Origin: JAGIBJ01 sp047604965
GTDB taxonomy: Bacteria > Actinomycetota > Thermoleophilia > Solirubrobacterales > Solirubrobacteraceae
Direction of reading: 5' to 3'
DNA: 21,449 nucleotides
Assembly (NCBI GenBank): GCA_047604965.1
Contig: JASGGQ010000034.1
Span: 1-21,449, forward strand
Part shown: positions 1-7,195 of the stretch, one piece after another
How the letters are laid out: the number at the start of each line of letters is the position of its first letter
How positions within the stretch are numbered: position 1 is the stretch's first letter
Notes under the pieces: model-generated
The model's database searches: none
Seen by the model: the letters and a program-made list of their open reading frames with translations, nothing else
Told to the model about the DNA's origin: nothing
Made by a program: the position numbers and the translations under genes

Positions 1-813
1 GCCCCGCCCGCGCCGCCGGCAGGGGAGGCTGCGGCGCGCACCGCTGACGATTCGGCCGATGGCGACGCGATGCCGCCTGCCGATGGCGCGGGCGATGCTC
101 CCGCCGAGGACCCCGTCGAGCCGGTGCGTGCGCGCCGCTGGAGCGATCGCGTCGCTGAAGCGAGCCGCCAGCCGGCGGCGACCGCCGGTGACGCCGTGAT
201 CGGCGCGCTGGCGCGGCTCGTTGGTTTGCCTCCCGGCGCCGCGACCACGCAGGCGGTGTACGCCGAGAGCGACGCGGCCGTCGCCGAGGCGGTCGGGCCG
301 CTGCCGGACGCCGTCGTGATCCCGGTGCAGCGCGATGGGGTGGAGGTGCGACTCGTGCTGGTCGTTCCGGGGATCGTCAGCGCGCGCCTGGCTGCTGCAG
401 AGCTTGAAGTTGGGAGTGCCGCCGGCCCGGGCGTCGCACCCGTGCCCGTGCCGGAGGGCGCGCAGCAGACTGACGGGGAGCCGCCGGTTGAAGCGGCTGA
501 CGCGCAGGCGCCGACGCCGCCGGCGTTGGGCGGCGTGCCGCTCGACCTGGCCGCCGAGATCGGGACGACGCGCATGCCCCTCTCCTCGGTGCTCGGGCTG
601 CGGGACGGCGCGGTCGTCGAACTCGCCGAACCGGTCGATGCGCCGGTGGCGCTGGTGGCCGGCAGCACGACGGTTGCGGCCGGTGAGCTGGAACTCGACG
701 ATGCTGGCGCGCTGGTATTGCACGTCACCACGATTCCCGGGCGGCCCGGTCTCGCCTGCCGGCCAAGCGTGGTGCCCGACGGCGGCGCTGCGACGCCGCC
801 GGCCGGCGAGTAG
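1..813 (+). CDS. FliN/FliY-like flagellar motor switch protein, 5' truncated
   Basis: The frame is open from base 1, so the N-terminus lies outside the window; the ATG at 70 is internal to an Ala/Pro/Asp-rich stretch and need not be the start. The end of the protein (codons about 178-245 counted from base 1) is a SpoA/FliMN_C-type domain, with the order LAAEIGTTRMPLSSVLGLRDG then VELAEPVDAPVALVAGSTTVAAGELE. That is the fold used by FliN, FliM and FliY in the C-ring of the flagellar basal body, where it binds FliG/CheY-linked partners and export components. The middle region (AVVIPVQRDGVEVRLVLVVPG) could be the remnant of a CheC-like or FliM-like middle domain, but I cannot assign it. The SpoA copy is clearly diverged from the canonical FliN at 3205-3552, so this is a paralogue rather than a duplicate. 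The motA gene follows after about 200 bases. Confidence 0.62.
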   Translation, partial: APPAPPAGEAAARTADDSADGDAMPPADGAGDAPAEDPVEPVRARRWSDRVAEASRQPAATAGDAVIGALARLVGLPPGAATTQAVYAESDAAVAEAVGPLPDAVVIPVQRDGVEVRLVLVVPGIVSARLAAAELEVGSAAGPGVAPVPVPEGAQQTDGEPPVEAADAQAPTPPALGGVPLDLAAEIGTTRMPLSSVLGLRDGAVVELAEPVDAPVALVAGSTTVAAGELELDDAGALVLHVTTIPGRPGLACRPSVVPDGGAATPPAGE

Positions 814-820
814 CTCCGCC

Positions 821-883
821 GAGCACCGGCCACCGAGTCGCTCCGCGCCGCCGCGCGGTTTCGGACGCCGAACGCCGGTGCTC
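821..883. repeat. 10-bp perfect inverted repeat after the switch gene
   Basis: GAGCACCGGC at 821-830 is the exact reverse complement of GCCGGTGCTC at 874-883, seven bases after the stop codon at 811-813. The 43-nt interior is itself G+C-rich. It could form the base of a 3'-end structure for the upstream gene. No T-run follows, so calling it a terminator is inference. Confidence 0.4.
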
Positions 884-950
884 ACACCGCTCACGCGCGT
901 GCGGCATCGCTGCGCGCAGCCGCAAACTTGAGCAGGCGAACGGGGCTCCG

Positions 951-1025
951 GTGCGCATCAATCTCGCTCCATACTGCGATGCGCCGAATTCCCGTCACCT
1001 GTCCAAGGCGCTGGACGAGCTGTGA
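951..1025 (+). other. 24-codon open frame whose stop overlaps a possible GTG start of motA
   Basis: A GTG at 951 opens 24 codons (MRINLAPYCDAP...SKALDEL) ending with TGA at 1023-1025. This TGA overlaps a GTG at 1022-1024 in the motA frame, giving the GTGA arrangement typical of translational coupling. GGGG at 942-945 is a possible, too-close ribosome site. I recognise no family. In many clusters the short gene flbD (swrD) lies before motA, but this peptide is too short and not convincingly similar. It may be a leader peptide or chance. Confidence 0.18.
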
Positions 1026-1057
1026 AGTTCTCCCACAGAACGCCGATTGCCAGATCA

Positions 1058-1870
1058 ATGAAGCAGGGAGCACTCATTGGCATCGTGATCGCGCTCGGCG
1101 GGATCCTGATGGGCGCCATGATGGAAGGCGTTCCACCGACCGCACTGATCGCGCCGTCGGCCCTGATCATCATCGGTGGTGGCACGCTCGGGGCGACGAT
1201 GGGCTCGTTCGGTATCGAAGGGATGAAACAGATCCCTGCCGGGTACAAGTTCGCGTTCAACTCGGCGCAGCCCGACAAGGGCGCCCAGGTCGAGCGACTC
1301 GTCGGCTTCGCCGACACCGCTCGCCGTGACGGCCTGTTGGCGCTCGAAGCGCAGCTCGATGAGATCCCCGACGACTTCACGCGAAAAGGGGTGCAGCTGG
1401 TCGTCGACGGCACCGACGCACATCTCGTCGAGGAGATCCTGCACCTCGAAACCGAAGCGATGCAGGCGCGCCACAAGCTCGCCGAAGACGTCTTCCGCTC
1501 CGCGTCGGGCTTTGCGCCGACGATCGGCGTGCTCGGCACCGTCGTGTCGCTCGTCCACGTGCTCGGCAACCTCTCCGACCCCGATTCGCTGGGTCCGGCG
1601 ATCTCCGTCGCCTTCCTCGCGACCTTGACCGGGGTCGGCTCGGCGAACGTGCTGTTCCTGCCGGTGGCCACGCGCCTCAAGCAGGTCTCCGCGTGGGAGG
1701 TCGAGTACCGCCACATGACGGTCGAAGGGATCTTGGCGCTGCAAGCCGGCGAGAACCCGCGGATGGTCGCCGAGAAGCTGCTGGCGTTCGTTCCGCCCAA
1801 GGAACGCGACGCCGTCAACCTGCCGGGCTCGCCGAAGCTGCAAGCGGTCGATGCCAAGAAAGCTGCGTAG
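1058..1870 (+). CDS. motA: Flagellar motor stator protein MotA
   Basis: This is a proton or sodium channel subunit of the stator in the inner membrane; with MotB it converts ion flow to torque against FliG. The sequence shows the MotA/TolQ/ExbB layout: TM1 (ALIGIVIALGGILMGAMM), TM2 (ALIAPSALIIIGGGTLGATMG), a long cytoplasmic loop with charged residues that contact FliG, then TM3 (FAPTIGVLGTVVSLVHVL) and TM4 (ISVAFLATLTGVGSANVLFLPVA). The prolines of TM3 and TM4 match the conserved MotA prolines. The length (270 aa) is usual. I chose ATG 1058 because it puts TM1 three residues from the N-terminus as in homologues. GTG 1022 is the alternative, adding 12 residues and overlapping an upstream stop. 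Neither has a strong ribosome site. Six bases separate it from motB. Confidence 0.95.
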   Translation: MKQGALIGIVIALGGILMGAMMEGVPPTALIAPSALIIIGGGTLGATMGSFGIEGMKQIPAGYKFAFNSAQPDKGAQVERLVGFADTARRDGLLALEAQLDEIPDDFTRKGVQLVVDGTDAHLVEEILHLETEAMQARHKLAEDVFRSASGFAPTIGVLGTVVSLVHVLGNLSDPDSLGPAISVAFLATLTGVGSANVLFLPVATRLKQVSAWEVEYRHMTVEGILALQAGENPRMVAEKLLAFVPPKERDAVNLPGSPKLQAVDAKKAA

Positions 1871-1876
1871 TGCGCG

Positions 1877-2689
1877 ATGGCCCGCAAGAGCAAGCACGCG
1901 GCGCATGACGAGCACCCCGACGAGCGGTGGCTGCTGACCTACGCCGACCTCATCACGCTCCTGATGGCCCTGTTCATCGTGATGTTCTCGATCTCGAACG
2001 TCAACAAGGGCAAGTTCGACGAGCTGGCGCAATCGCTGAACTCCGCGTTTAACGGTCCGCCGGTGATGAGCGGCGGCGAAGCGATCAAGCAGACCGGTGG
2101 CGAGAGTGGCGTTGAGACGCCAGCTTCGGCGCCGCCACGGCCGTCGCTTCAGAAGGCGATCGCCCAGCAGGATGTTGGGGCCAGCACCTCCGAGAACGAA
2201 GACAACGATCTCAAGCGGTTGCAACAGATGATTAACGCTGCGGCACGCCGACAAGGGATTTCCAGCAAGGTGCAGACCGAGCTGTCGACCGATGGGCTGA
2301 CGATCCGGCTCAAGACCGACGGCCTGCTGTTCGACCCGGGCCAGGCGACGATCAAACCGGCAGCCAAACCGCTGATCGCCTCGATGGCGCGACTCTTCCG
2401 CGCCGATGGACGCCATCCGATCTATGTCTCCGGGCACACCGATTCGACGCCGATTTCGACCGGTACCTACCCGTCGAACTGGGAACTTTCCACGGCGCGC
2501 GCCTCAGCGGTCGTGCGGTTGCTGGTGAGCGACAAGGTCGCTCCGGCACGGCTGACGGCCACCGGCCGCGCGTACTACGACCCGCGCGGTAGCAATGCGA
2601 CCGAGGCCGGTCGCGCGCGGAACCGCCGCGTTGAGCTGTACGTGCCGCGCAGCGCGACGGTCAAGTCTACGGCCGCAGGCACCGACTAA
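1877..2689 (+). CDS. motB: Flagellar motor stator protein MotB (OmpA-like)
   Basis: This is the stator subunit that anchors the MotA ring to peptidoglycan and carries the ion-binding aspartate. A basic N-terminus (ARKSKHAAHDEHPDERW) precedes one membrane segment, LLTYADLITLLMALFIVMFS, in which Asp24 is the expected ion carrier. After a flexible Ser/Pro/Gly linker (about 60-110) comes an OmpA/MotB peptidoglycan-binding domain (about 145-260) with VSGHTDSTP, NWELSTARA and a final GRARNRRVELYV, all family hallmarks. The length of 270 aa is normal. It lies 6 bases after motA and 7 before fliL, so the three are almost certainly co-transcribed. Confidence 0.96.
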   Translation: MARKSKHAAHDEHPDERWLLTYADLITLLMALFIVMFSISNVNKGKFDELAQSLNSAFNGPPVMSGGEAIKQTGGESGVETPASAPPRPSLQKAIAQQDVGASTSENEDNDLKRLQQMINAAARRQGISSKVQTELSTDGLTIRLKTDGLLFDPGQATIKPAAKPLIASMARLFRADGRHPIYVSGHTDSTPISTGTYPSNWELSTARASAVVRLLVSDKVAPARLTATGRAYYDPRGSNATEAGRARNRRVELYVPRSATVKSTAAGTD

Positions 2690-2696
2690 CCCGGAC

Positions 2697-3152
2697 ATGA
2701 AACCCAAGATCCTCCTTCCCGTGGTGCTGCTTCTGGCAGGGCTGTTCGTGGGCAAGACGATGTTCGCCAAACCGGCCGAGACGAAGCCCAAGCCGAAGGT
2801 GCATGGCGAGGTCTACGTGATGCCGAAGGACTTCCTGGTCAACCTGACCGACGGGCGCTTCGCGAAGCTCAACGTTGGCCTGGTGCTTGAACACGGCTAT
2901 CTCGCGGAGGCGGTCGCGGAGGCCAGCAGCGGCGAGCACGGTTCCTCCAAAGCGCCCGATGGCTACGGCACGCTGCCGCAGGAGGCGCTGGTGCGCGACA
3001 TCGTCACCGACGAGCTGACCGGTGCATCGGCGGGCGAGCTCATCAGCAAGACCAAACGCCAAGAGCTGAAGGACCACATCGTCAAGGACATCAAGGCGCA
3101 TACCGATGTCAAGGTCGAAGAGGTCATCCTCACCGACGTTGCTGTGCAATAG
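2697..3152 (+). CDS. fliL: Flagellar basal body-associated protein FliL
   Basis: This single-pass inner-membrane protein surrounds the stator and supports its activity. ATG 2697 gives 151 aa with a short basic start (MKPK) and one N-terminal membrane segment (ILLPVVLLLAGLFVGKTMF). A periplasmic FliL domain follows: VYVMPKDFLVNLTDGRFAKL, LVRDIVTDELTG and a C-terminal LKDHIVKDIKAHTDVKVEEVILTD block that matches the family's usual ending. The frame stays open upstream of 2697 into motB, but only this start gives the right topology. Position directly after motAB agrees with the stator role. Confidence 0.93.
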   Translation: MKPKILLPVVLLLAGLFVGKTMFAKPAETKPKPKVHGEVYVMPKDFLVNLTDGRFAKLNVGLVLEHGYLAEAVAEASSGEHGSSKAPDGYGTLPQEALVRDIVTDELTGASAGELISKTKRQELKDHIVKDIKAHTDVKVEEVILTDVAVQ

Positions 3153-3204
3153 CGCGTGCGCCGTTCCTTTGCTCGCCTCGATTTCGACACGCCACCTTCA
3201 CACC

Positions 3205-3552
3205 ATGTTTGACGCTCACGACTTTTCGACCACCGGCGGGCAGCCGCCCGCCGCAGATCTCGGACGGCTCGTCGATGTTGCCGTCGATGTGACCGTCGAG
3301 CTTGGCCGGGCCCGCGTGACGCTCGGCGAAGCGATGGCGCTCGGGCCGGGCGCAGTGGTGCCGCTGGAGCGCACGGCCGGCCAGCCGGTCGATCTGCTCG
3401 TCAACGGGCAGCTGGTGGCGCGGGGCGAGGTCGTCGTCGTCGATGACGTGTACGGCCTGCGGATTACCGAGACGATCGCCGAACGCGATCCGGCACAGGG
3501 GGCCGCGCAATTCGCCGGCCTCGGCGACGCACAGCCGCCGCTGGCGGCGTAA
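3205..3552 (+). CDS. fliN: Flagellar motor switch protein FliN
   Basis: This C-ring component helps dock the FliH/FliI export complex and takes part in rotation switching. ATG 3205 gives 115 aa, nearly all a canonical SpoA domain: LVDVAVDVTVELGRARVTLGE, then LGPGAVVPLERTAGQPVDLLVNG and LVARGEVVVVDDVYGLRITE. This order and spacing is textbook FliN. An Ala/Pro-rich tail follows. No clear Shine-Dalgarno precedes the ATG, but earlier in-frame starts (from 3106) would overlap fliL and add an unrelated tail. No fliM lies between fliL and fliN, where it often sits; the truncated gene at the window start may carry part of that role. It ends the motA-fliN unit. Confidence 0.94.
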   Translation: MFDAHDFSTTGGQPPAADLGRLVDVAVDVTVELGRARVTLGEAMALGPGAVVPLERTAGQPVDLLVNGQLVARGEVVVVDDVYGLRITETIAERDPAQGAAQFAGLGDAQPPLAA

Positions 3553-3592
3553 CGCCACTTCGGCCCGGCGCGGCGTACCGGTTGGGTGCGCT

Positions 3593-3619
3593 CGGGCCGG
3601 GCGCGATGGGCCCGGCCCG
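3593..3619 (+). terminator. G+C-rich perfect hairpin after fliN
   Basis: CGGGCCGGGC (3593-3602) pairs perfectly with GCCCGGCCCG (3610-3619) around a 7-nt loop. It lies 40 bases after the fliN stop in a 190-base gap that also holds direct copies of GGGCCCGGC (3608-3616, 3628-3636) able to form alternative stems. No T-run follows, so it may be an actinobacterial-style terminator without a U tract, or only a boundary structure before the fliO promoter. Confidence 0.45.
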
Positions 3620-3665
3620 GCTTGGCTGGGCCCGGCGCGGGCGCGCGCCAATGCACGGGCGCTGC

Positions 3666-3694
3666 TCAAGAGATGCGGACGAAATGCCGATCCC
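3666..3694 (+). promoter_or_regulatory. Sigma-28-type promoter before fliO (shared-spacer class)
   Basis: TCAAG (3666-3670), 16 nt, then CCGATCCC (3687-3694) fits the flagellar sigma factor layout (TAAA or TCAAG, about 15 nt, GCCGATA). The spacing equals that of the fliC site. The block GCGGACGAAATGCCGA at 3675-3690 recurs exactly before flhA at 7308-7323. By analogy with FliA promoters, transcription would start near 3700, leaving a leader of about 43 nt to the TTG of fliO. That leader contains GGGGG (3711-3715) and CCCCC (3727-3731) just before the ribosome site. Confidence 0.6.
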
Positions 3695-3742
3695 TGGAGT
3701 GAGCGGTGACGGGGGTCGTCGTCGCTCCCCCAAGGTTCTCAG

Positions 3743-4306
3743 TTGCCGTTTTCGCTCATTTCCGTCCGGCGTCACGCCCAGTTGCTGCTGGCGATCTGCG
3801 TGACGATCCTGCTCGGTACGTGGCTGACTGTCGCCGACGCCGTCGCCGCGACGGCCGGCACCACACCCGACCGAGGGGAATCGACGCCGCTGAACCTCCC
3901 ATCCGACACGCCGGCGCAAACGAACACCGGCGGGGGCGGACTCGCCCGCACGATCGTCGGGCTGCTCGTCGTGATCGCGGTGATCTACGGCGTGACCTGG
4001 GTACTCAAACAACTCAAGGCGGCGCGCGAAGGCGATGCGTTTGGCGCCGGCTTGCAGCCGCTTGCGAGCTTGCCGCTCGGCGGCACGCGGTCGCTGCATC
4101 TCGTGCGCGCCGGTGACGAGCTGCTGCTGCTCGGCGTGACGGACGGCGGGATTGAGCCGCTGCGGAGCTACACCGACGCGCAGGCGCGCGCGGCCGGCCT
4201 GGTGGTCGAAGCGGCCGACGACGAACTGCGCCCCGTCGCCGCTGACGGTGCGGTCGGTCCGGCGGCGATCGTGGAACGGCTGCGTGATCTGACGGTCCGC
4301 CGATGA
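3743..4306 (+). CDS. fliO: Flagellar biosynthesis protein FliO
   Basis: FliO is a bitopic accessory protein that helps assemble the FliP ring of the type III export gate. TTG 3743 is the likely start: AAGG at 3732-3735 sits 7 bases upstream. The protein (187 aa) has an N-terminal hydrophobic stretch (about 12-30, ending ...ADAVAATA) that looks like a cleavable signal or first anchor. A Thr/Pro-rich linker follows, then a membrane segment (about 69-88, TIVGLLVVIAVIYGVTWVLK) and the FliO domain LASLPLGGTRSLHLVRAGDELLLLGV, the family's best conserved part. Its stop overlaps the fliP start (ATGA), which fits the fliOPQR operon. Confidence 0.9.
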   Translation: MPFSLISVRRHAQLLLAICVTILLGTWLTVADAVAATAGTTPDRGESTPLNLPSDTPAQTNTGGGGLARTIVGLLVVIAVIYGVTWVLKQLKAAREGDAFGAGLQPLASLPLGGTRSLHLVRAGDELLLLGVTDGGIEPLRSYTDAQARAAGLVVEAADDELRPVAADGAVGPAAIVERLRDLTVRR

Positions 4307-4965
4307 GCGGCGTCGTGCTGGCCCAGACGAGCATGCAGGACGGCGGCCAGGCCGTTCAGCTGCTGATCTTGATCGCGAGTTTGTCGCTGGTGCCGGCGCT
4401 GCTGTTCACCGTCACCGGGTTCACGCGCATCTTGATCGTGCTCGGCTTCATCCGCACGGCGCTCGGGACGCCGACGGCCCCACCGAACGCGGTGCTGGTC
4501 GGCATCGCGCTGTTCTTGACGCTGTTCGTGATGGGTCCGACGGCCACGAAGGTCAACGACGACGCGCTTCAGCCGTTCCTCAACAACAAGATTTCGGTGC
4601 AGACGGCGTTTGAGCGTGGTCAGGCGCCGATGCGCGAGTTCATGTTCCGCCAGACGCGCGACCGCGACCTCGCGCTGTTCGTGAAGATGGCCAAGCTCGA
4701 CCGGCCGAAAACCCGCGCCGACGTGCCGACGCGGGTGCTGATCCCCGCGTTCATCCTCAGCGAACTCAAAACGGCGTTCCAGATCGGCTTCATGATCTTC
4801 CTGCCGTTTTTGGTGATCGACTTGGTCGTCTCCGCGACACTGATGAGTCTCGGCATGATGATGCTGCCGCCGTCGTTCATCAGCCTGCCCTTCAAACTGC
4901 TGCTGTTCGTGCTCGTCGACGGCTGGGCGCTGATCACCCAGTCGCTGGTGCAGAGCTTCCACTGA
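4303..4965 (+). CDS. fliP: Flagellar export gate protein FliP
   Basis: FliP forms the core of the FliP5Q4R1 export gate in the inner membrane. The 220-aa product has the family signatures SLVPALLFTVTGFTRILIVL, the PPNAVLVGIALFLTLFVMGP segment, REFMFRQTRD, and the C-terminal LIPAFILSELKTAFQIGFMIFLPF and DLVVSATLMSLGMMMLPP blocks. Many FliP proteins are about 245 aa and begin with a cleaved signal peptide. Here an in-frame TGA at 4285-4287 rules out an upstream extension, so the protein starts MSGVVLAQTSMQDGG without one. The ATG overlaps the fliO stop, and the fliP stop overlaps the fliQ start (TGATG). Confidence 0.97.
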   Translation: MSGVVLAQTSMQDGGQAVQLLILIASLSLVPALLFTVTGFTRILIVLGFIRTALGTPTAPPNAVLVGIALFLTLFVMGPTATKVNDDALQPFLNNKISVQTAFERGQAPMREFMFRQTRDRDLALFVKMAKLDRPKTRADVPTRVLIPAFILSELKTAFQIGFMIFLPFLVIDLVVSATLMSLGMMMLPPSFISLPFKLLLFVLVDGWALITQSLVQSFH

Positions 4966-5234
4966 TGAGCACCGACACCGCCATCAGTCTTGCCAGCAAG
5001 GGACTGACGATCACGCTGACGATCGCGCTGCCGCTGCTCGGAATCGGGTTGATCGTCGGCGTGGTGATTTCGATCGTGCAAGCGGTCACGCAGATCCAGG
5101 AGCAGACGCTGTCGTTCGTGCCGAAGGTGCTGGCGGTCGCGGCGGTCCTGGTGATTGGCGGCCCGTGGATGATCGACGTGATCACGCAGTACACGCGCGA
5201 CCTGTGGATGTCGATCCCGAACGTGGTGCAGTAG
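4965..5234 (+). CDS. fliQ: Flagellar export gate protein FliQ
   Basis: This is an 89-aa, two-helix inner-membrane protein of the export gate. It has the standard FliQ form: a short start (MSTDTAISLASKGL), the first hydrophobic hairpin LTIALPLLGIGLIVGVVISI, the conserved VQAVTQIQEQTLSFVPKVLA segment, then the second hydrophobic segment VAAVLVIGGPWMIDVITQY. The length is exactly typical. The start codon shares one base with the fliP stop, and fliR begins 3 bases after the TAG, so translation is probably coupled along the whole export-gate operon. Confidence 0.97.
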   Translation: MSTDTAISLASKGLTITLTIALPLLGIGLIVGVVISIVQAVTQIQEQTLSFVPKVLAVAAVLVIGGPWMIDVITQYTRDLWMSIPNVVQ

Positions 5235-5236
5235 CG

Positions 5237-6028
5237 GTGACCGGCCCCGTCGCCGAGTTCTTTCAACTGCTGGGCATCAGTGATCTGCTCGTGTTTGTCG
5301 CGGCGCTCGCCCGCGTGGCACCGCTCTTCATTATGGCGCCGCTGTTTTCCAGCAAGCAGCTGCCGACGCAGGTTCGTGCGATCGCGGCGGTCGCGCTTGC
5401 GATCGGTGTGACGCCCGCTGCTGACCCCGGCCGCACGCTGTCGAGCGGCGCGCCAGAGGTGCTCGGGATGCTTGCGATCGAGTTGCTGGTCGGCAGCGCG
5501 ATCGCGTTCGCGTTGCTGGCGGTGACCGCCGCGCTGGAGACGGCCGGGACCTTCCTGGATTCGTCGATTGGCTTTTCGTTCGGCGCGCAGATCGACCCGA
5601 TTTCCGGCAACAACAACTCGGTGCTGGCGCGGTTCTACGGCTTGGTCGGCGTGATGATCTTCGTGACGATCGGTGGGGACCAGTGGGTGATCGAGGGCAT
5701 CGCGCGGTCGTACGAGTTGGTGCCGGTCGGGCGAGCGCCGAGTCTTAGCCGGCTGGTCGAGAGCGCCGACCAGACCTTCGCGATGATCTTTACCTCGGCG
5801 TTGCAGGTTGCCGCGCCGGTGTTGCTGGCGCTGATCCTCGCCGACGCAGGCTTTGGATTGGTAAGCCGCGTCGTGCCGCAACTCAACATCTTCAGCGTCG
5901 GGTTGCCGGTGAAGGTGATCGTCGGGCTGTTGCTGCTCGGCGTCACTCTGCCGCTGTTCGGCACGTGGGTGCAGCGTGAGCTTGAGCGCAGCGTCAGTGC
6001 GGCGCTGCATTCGCTGCGGGTCGGGTAG
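5237..6028 (+). CDS. fliR: Flagellar export gate protein FliR
   Basis: FliR caps the helical FliPQR gate and contacts FlhB. I chose GTG 5237 because it lies 3 bases after the fliQ stop and gives the expected 263 aa starting VTGPVAEFFQLLGISDLLVF. The frame is open further upstream, but that would overlap fliQ. The protein is almost wholly hydrophobic with the FliR pattern: ALARVAPLFIMAPLFSSKQL, LLVGSAIAFALLAVTAALETAG, SFGAQIDPISGNNNSVLARF, ALQVAAPVLLALILADAGF and GLVSRVVPQLNIFSVGLPVK. The last two blocks are especially diagnostic. The gene ends TAG immediately before an ATG that opens only a 28-codon frame. Confidence 0.95.
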   Translation: MTGPVAEFFQLLGISDLLVFVAALARVAPLFIMAPLFSSKQLPTQVRAIAAVALAIGVTPAADPGRTLSSGAPEVLGMLAIELLVGSAIAFALLAVTAALETAGTFLDSSIGFSFGAQIDPISGNNNSVLARFYGLVGVMIFVTIGGDQWVIEGIARSYELVPVGRAPSLSRLVESADQTFAMIFTSALQVAAPVLLALILADAGFGLVSRVVPQLNIFSVGLPVKVIVGLLLLGVTLPLFGTWVQRELERSVSAALHSLRVG

Positions 6029-6107
6029 ATGAGCGACTGTCCGGTCACCCGTTGCGATCTGCGCGCATCCCGCCATCGATCCGCTCGACGGCTGGGGGTG
6101 AGCGCCG

Positions 6108-7166
6108 GTGGCTGACAAAACGGAGAAGGCGACTCCGAAGAAGCTCAAGGAGGCGCGCGACAAAGGGCAGGTCGCGAAGTCGATGGATCTCGCCGGCGCT
6201 TCGATCTTGCTCGCCGGCACCTTTGCGCTCGGAAGCTTCGGCGCGGGCATCGTGACCAGTCTCAAGGAGTTTCTGCGCACCGGGCTTGAGGCCGGCGCGC
6301 GGATCGATCAGCTTGGCGATGCCGGCCTTGCACGCGGGATGCAGGAGGCGGCGCAGGTGGCGATGAAGGCGGTGCTCCCGGTTGCGGTGGTGTGCGCGTT
6401 GACGGCGATCGTGATCATGGCGGCGCAGGTGAAGCTCAAGCTCACGCCGCAGGCACTCAAGCCGGATTTCAAGCGGATGAGTCCGATCAGCAACGCCAAG
6501 CAGATCCTGGGGATCAACGCGCTTGTGGAGTTGCTGAAGAACCTCGCGAAGCTCGGCGCGGTGATGGCGGTCGTCGCGGCGGTCTTGCTGCCGATGAAGG
6601 AGGACCTCGGCACGCTGGTCGGCATGAAGCCGCAGGCGTTGGCTGGGCTGCTGGTGACGGAGATCGCGAAGGTCGCGCGGGCGGCGGCGCTCGCGTATTT
6701 CGTGATCGGTATCGCCGACTTCGTGTGGCAAAAACACCGGCTCGACAAGTCGCTGAAGATGGACAAGCAGGAGGTCAAGGATGAGCACAAGCAGGCGGAG
6801 TTGCCGCCGGAGGTTCGCGGAGCGATTCGTCGTCGCCAGATGATGGCGGCGCGCGCGCGGATGATGGCGGCCGTGCCCGAGGCCGATGTGGTCGTGACGA
6901 ACCCGACGCATTATGCGGTCGCGTTGAAGTATTCGCCTGATCATCCCGCGCCGCAGGTGATCGCGAAGGGGATGGATCTCGTGGCGTTCAAGATCCGTGA
7001 GGCGGCAAGCGATGCGGGAGTGCCGGTGATTCCCGATCCGCCGTTGGCGCGTGCGCTGCATGCCGCCGTTGAGGTCGGCGACACGATCCCGGAAGAGCTG
7101 TACGAGGCGGTTGCGCAGGTGCTCGCCTTCGTCTACCGCACCGCCAGTCAGCGCATCGCCGCGTAA
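6108..7166 (+). CDS. flhB: Flagellar export switch protein FlhB
   Basis: FlhB is an inner-membrane protein with a self-cleaving cytoplasmic domain that switches export from rod/hook to filament substrates. GTG 6108 follows a GGGGGTGA ribosome-binding stretch by about 8 bases. The product (352 aa) has the usual start MADKTEKATPKKLKEARDKGQVA, four membrane helices, the cytoplasmic linker with HRLDKSLKMDKQEVKDEHK, and the autocleavage motif NPTHY (Asn265-Pro266). The C-terminal PVIPDPPLARALHAAVEVGDTIPEELYEAVAQVLAFVYR block is strongly conserved in the family. It closes the fliOPQR-flhB unit; a 177-base gap with a long inverted repeat follows. Confidence 0.97.
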   Translation: MADKTEKATPKKLKEARDKGQVAKSMDLAGASILLAGTFALGSFGAGIVTSLKEFLRTGLEAGARIDQLGDAGLARGMQEAAQVAMKAVLPVAVVCALTAIVIMAAQVKLKLTPQALKPDFKRMSPISNAKQILGINALVELLKNLAKLGAVMAVVAAVLLPMKEDLGTLVGMKPQALAGLLVTEIAKVARAAALAYFVIGIADFVWQKHRLDKSLKMDKQEVKDEHKQAELPPEVRGAIRRRQMMAARARMMAAVPEADVVVTNPTHYAVALKYSPDHPAPQVIAKGMDLVAFKIREAASDAGVPVIPDPPLARALHAAVEVGDTIPEELYEAVAQVLAFVYRTASQRIAA

Positions 7167-7195
7167 CAGCGGCTGGGGCGTGAGCGGGCGCCTGG

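Noticed and set aside
951..990. Sigma-28-like site before motA (TCAAT at 958-962 with GCGAT at 976-980 or CCGA at 984-987)
   Set aside because: The spacings are 13 or 21 nt instead of 15-16, and the elements are degenerate.
958..2437. Long open frames on the minus strand across motA-motB, and similar ones opposite flhB, flhF and ETF-QO
   Set aside because: These are shadows caused by high G+C coding bias. Their translations are Arg/His-rich or Ala/Val/Asp-rich low-complexity proteins without family features, while the plus strand encodes clear families.
3594..3641. G-quadruplex formed by GGG runs between fliN and fliO
   Set aside because: One loop would be about 17 nt and the runs are better explained by the perfect G+C hairpin.
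6029..6115. 28-codon frame starting immediately after the fliR stop (TAGATG) and overlapping the flhB start
   Set aside because: It has no ribosome site of its own and no recognisable sequence, and it ends inside flhB. It is most likely the flhB leader; coupling remains possible but unsupported.
6464..6500. TCAAG followed by CCGAT inside flhB (near 6469-6487)
   Set aside because: The spacing is about 8 or 21 nt, and the region is a conserved coding segment.
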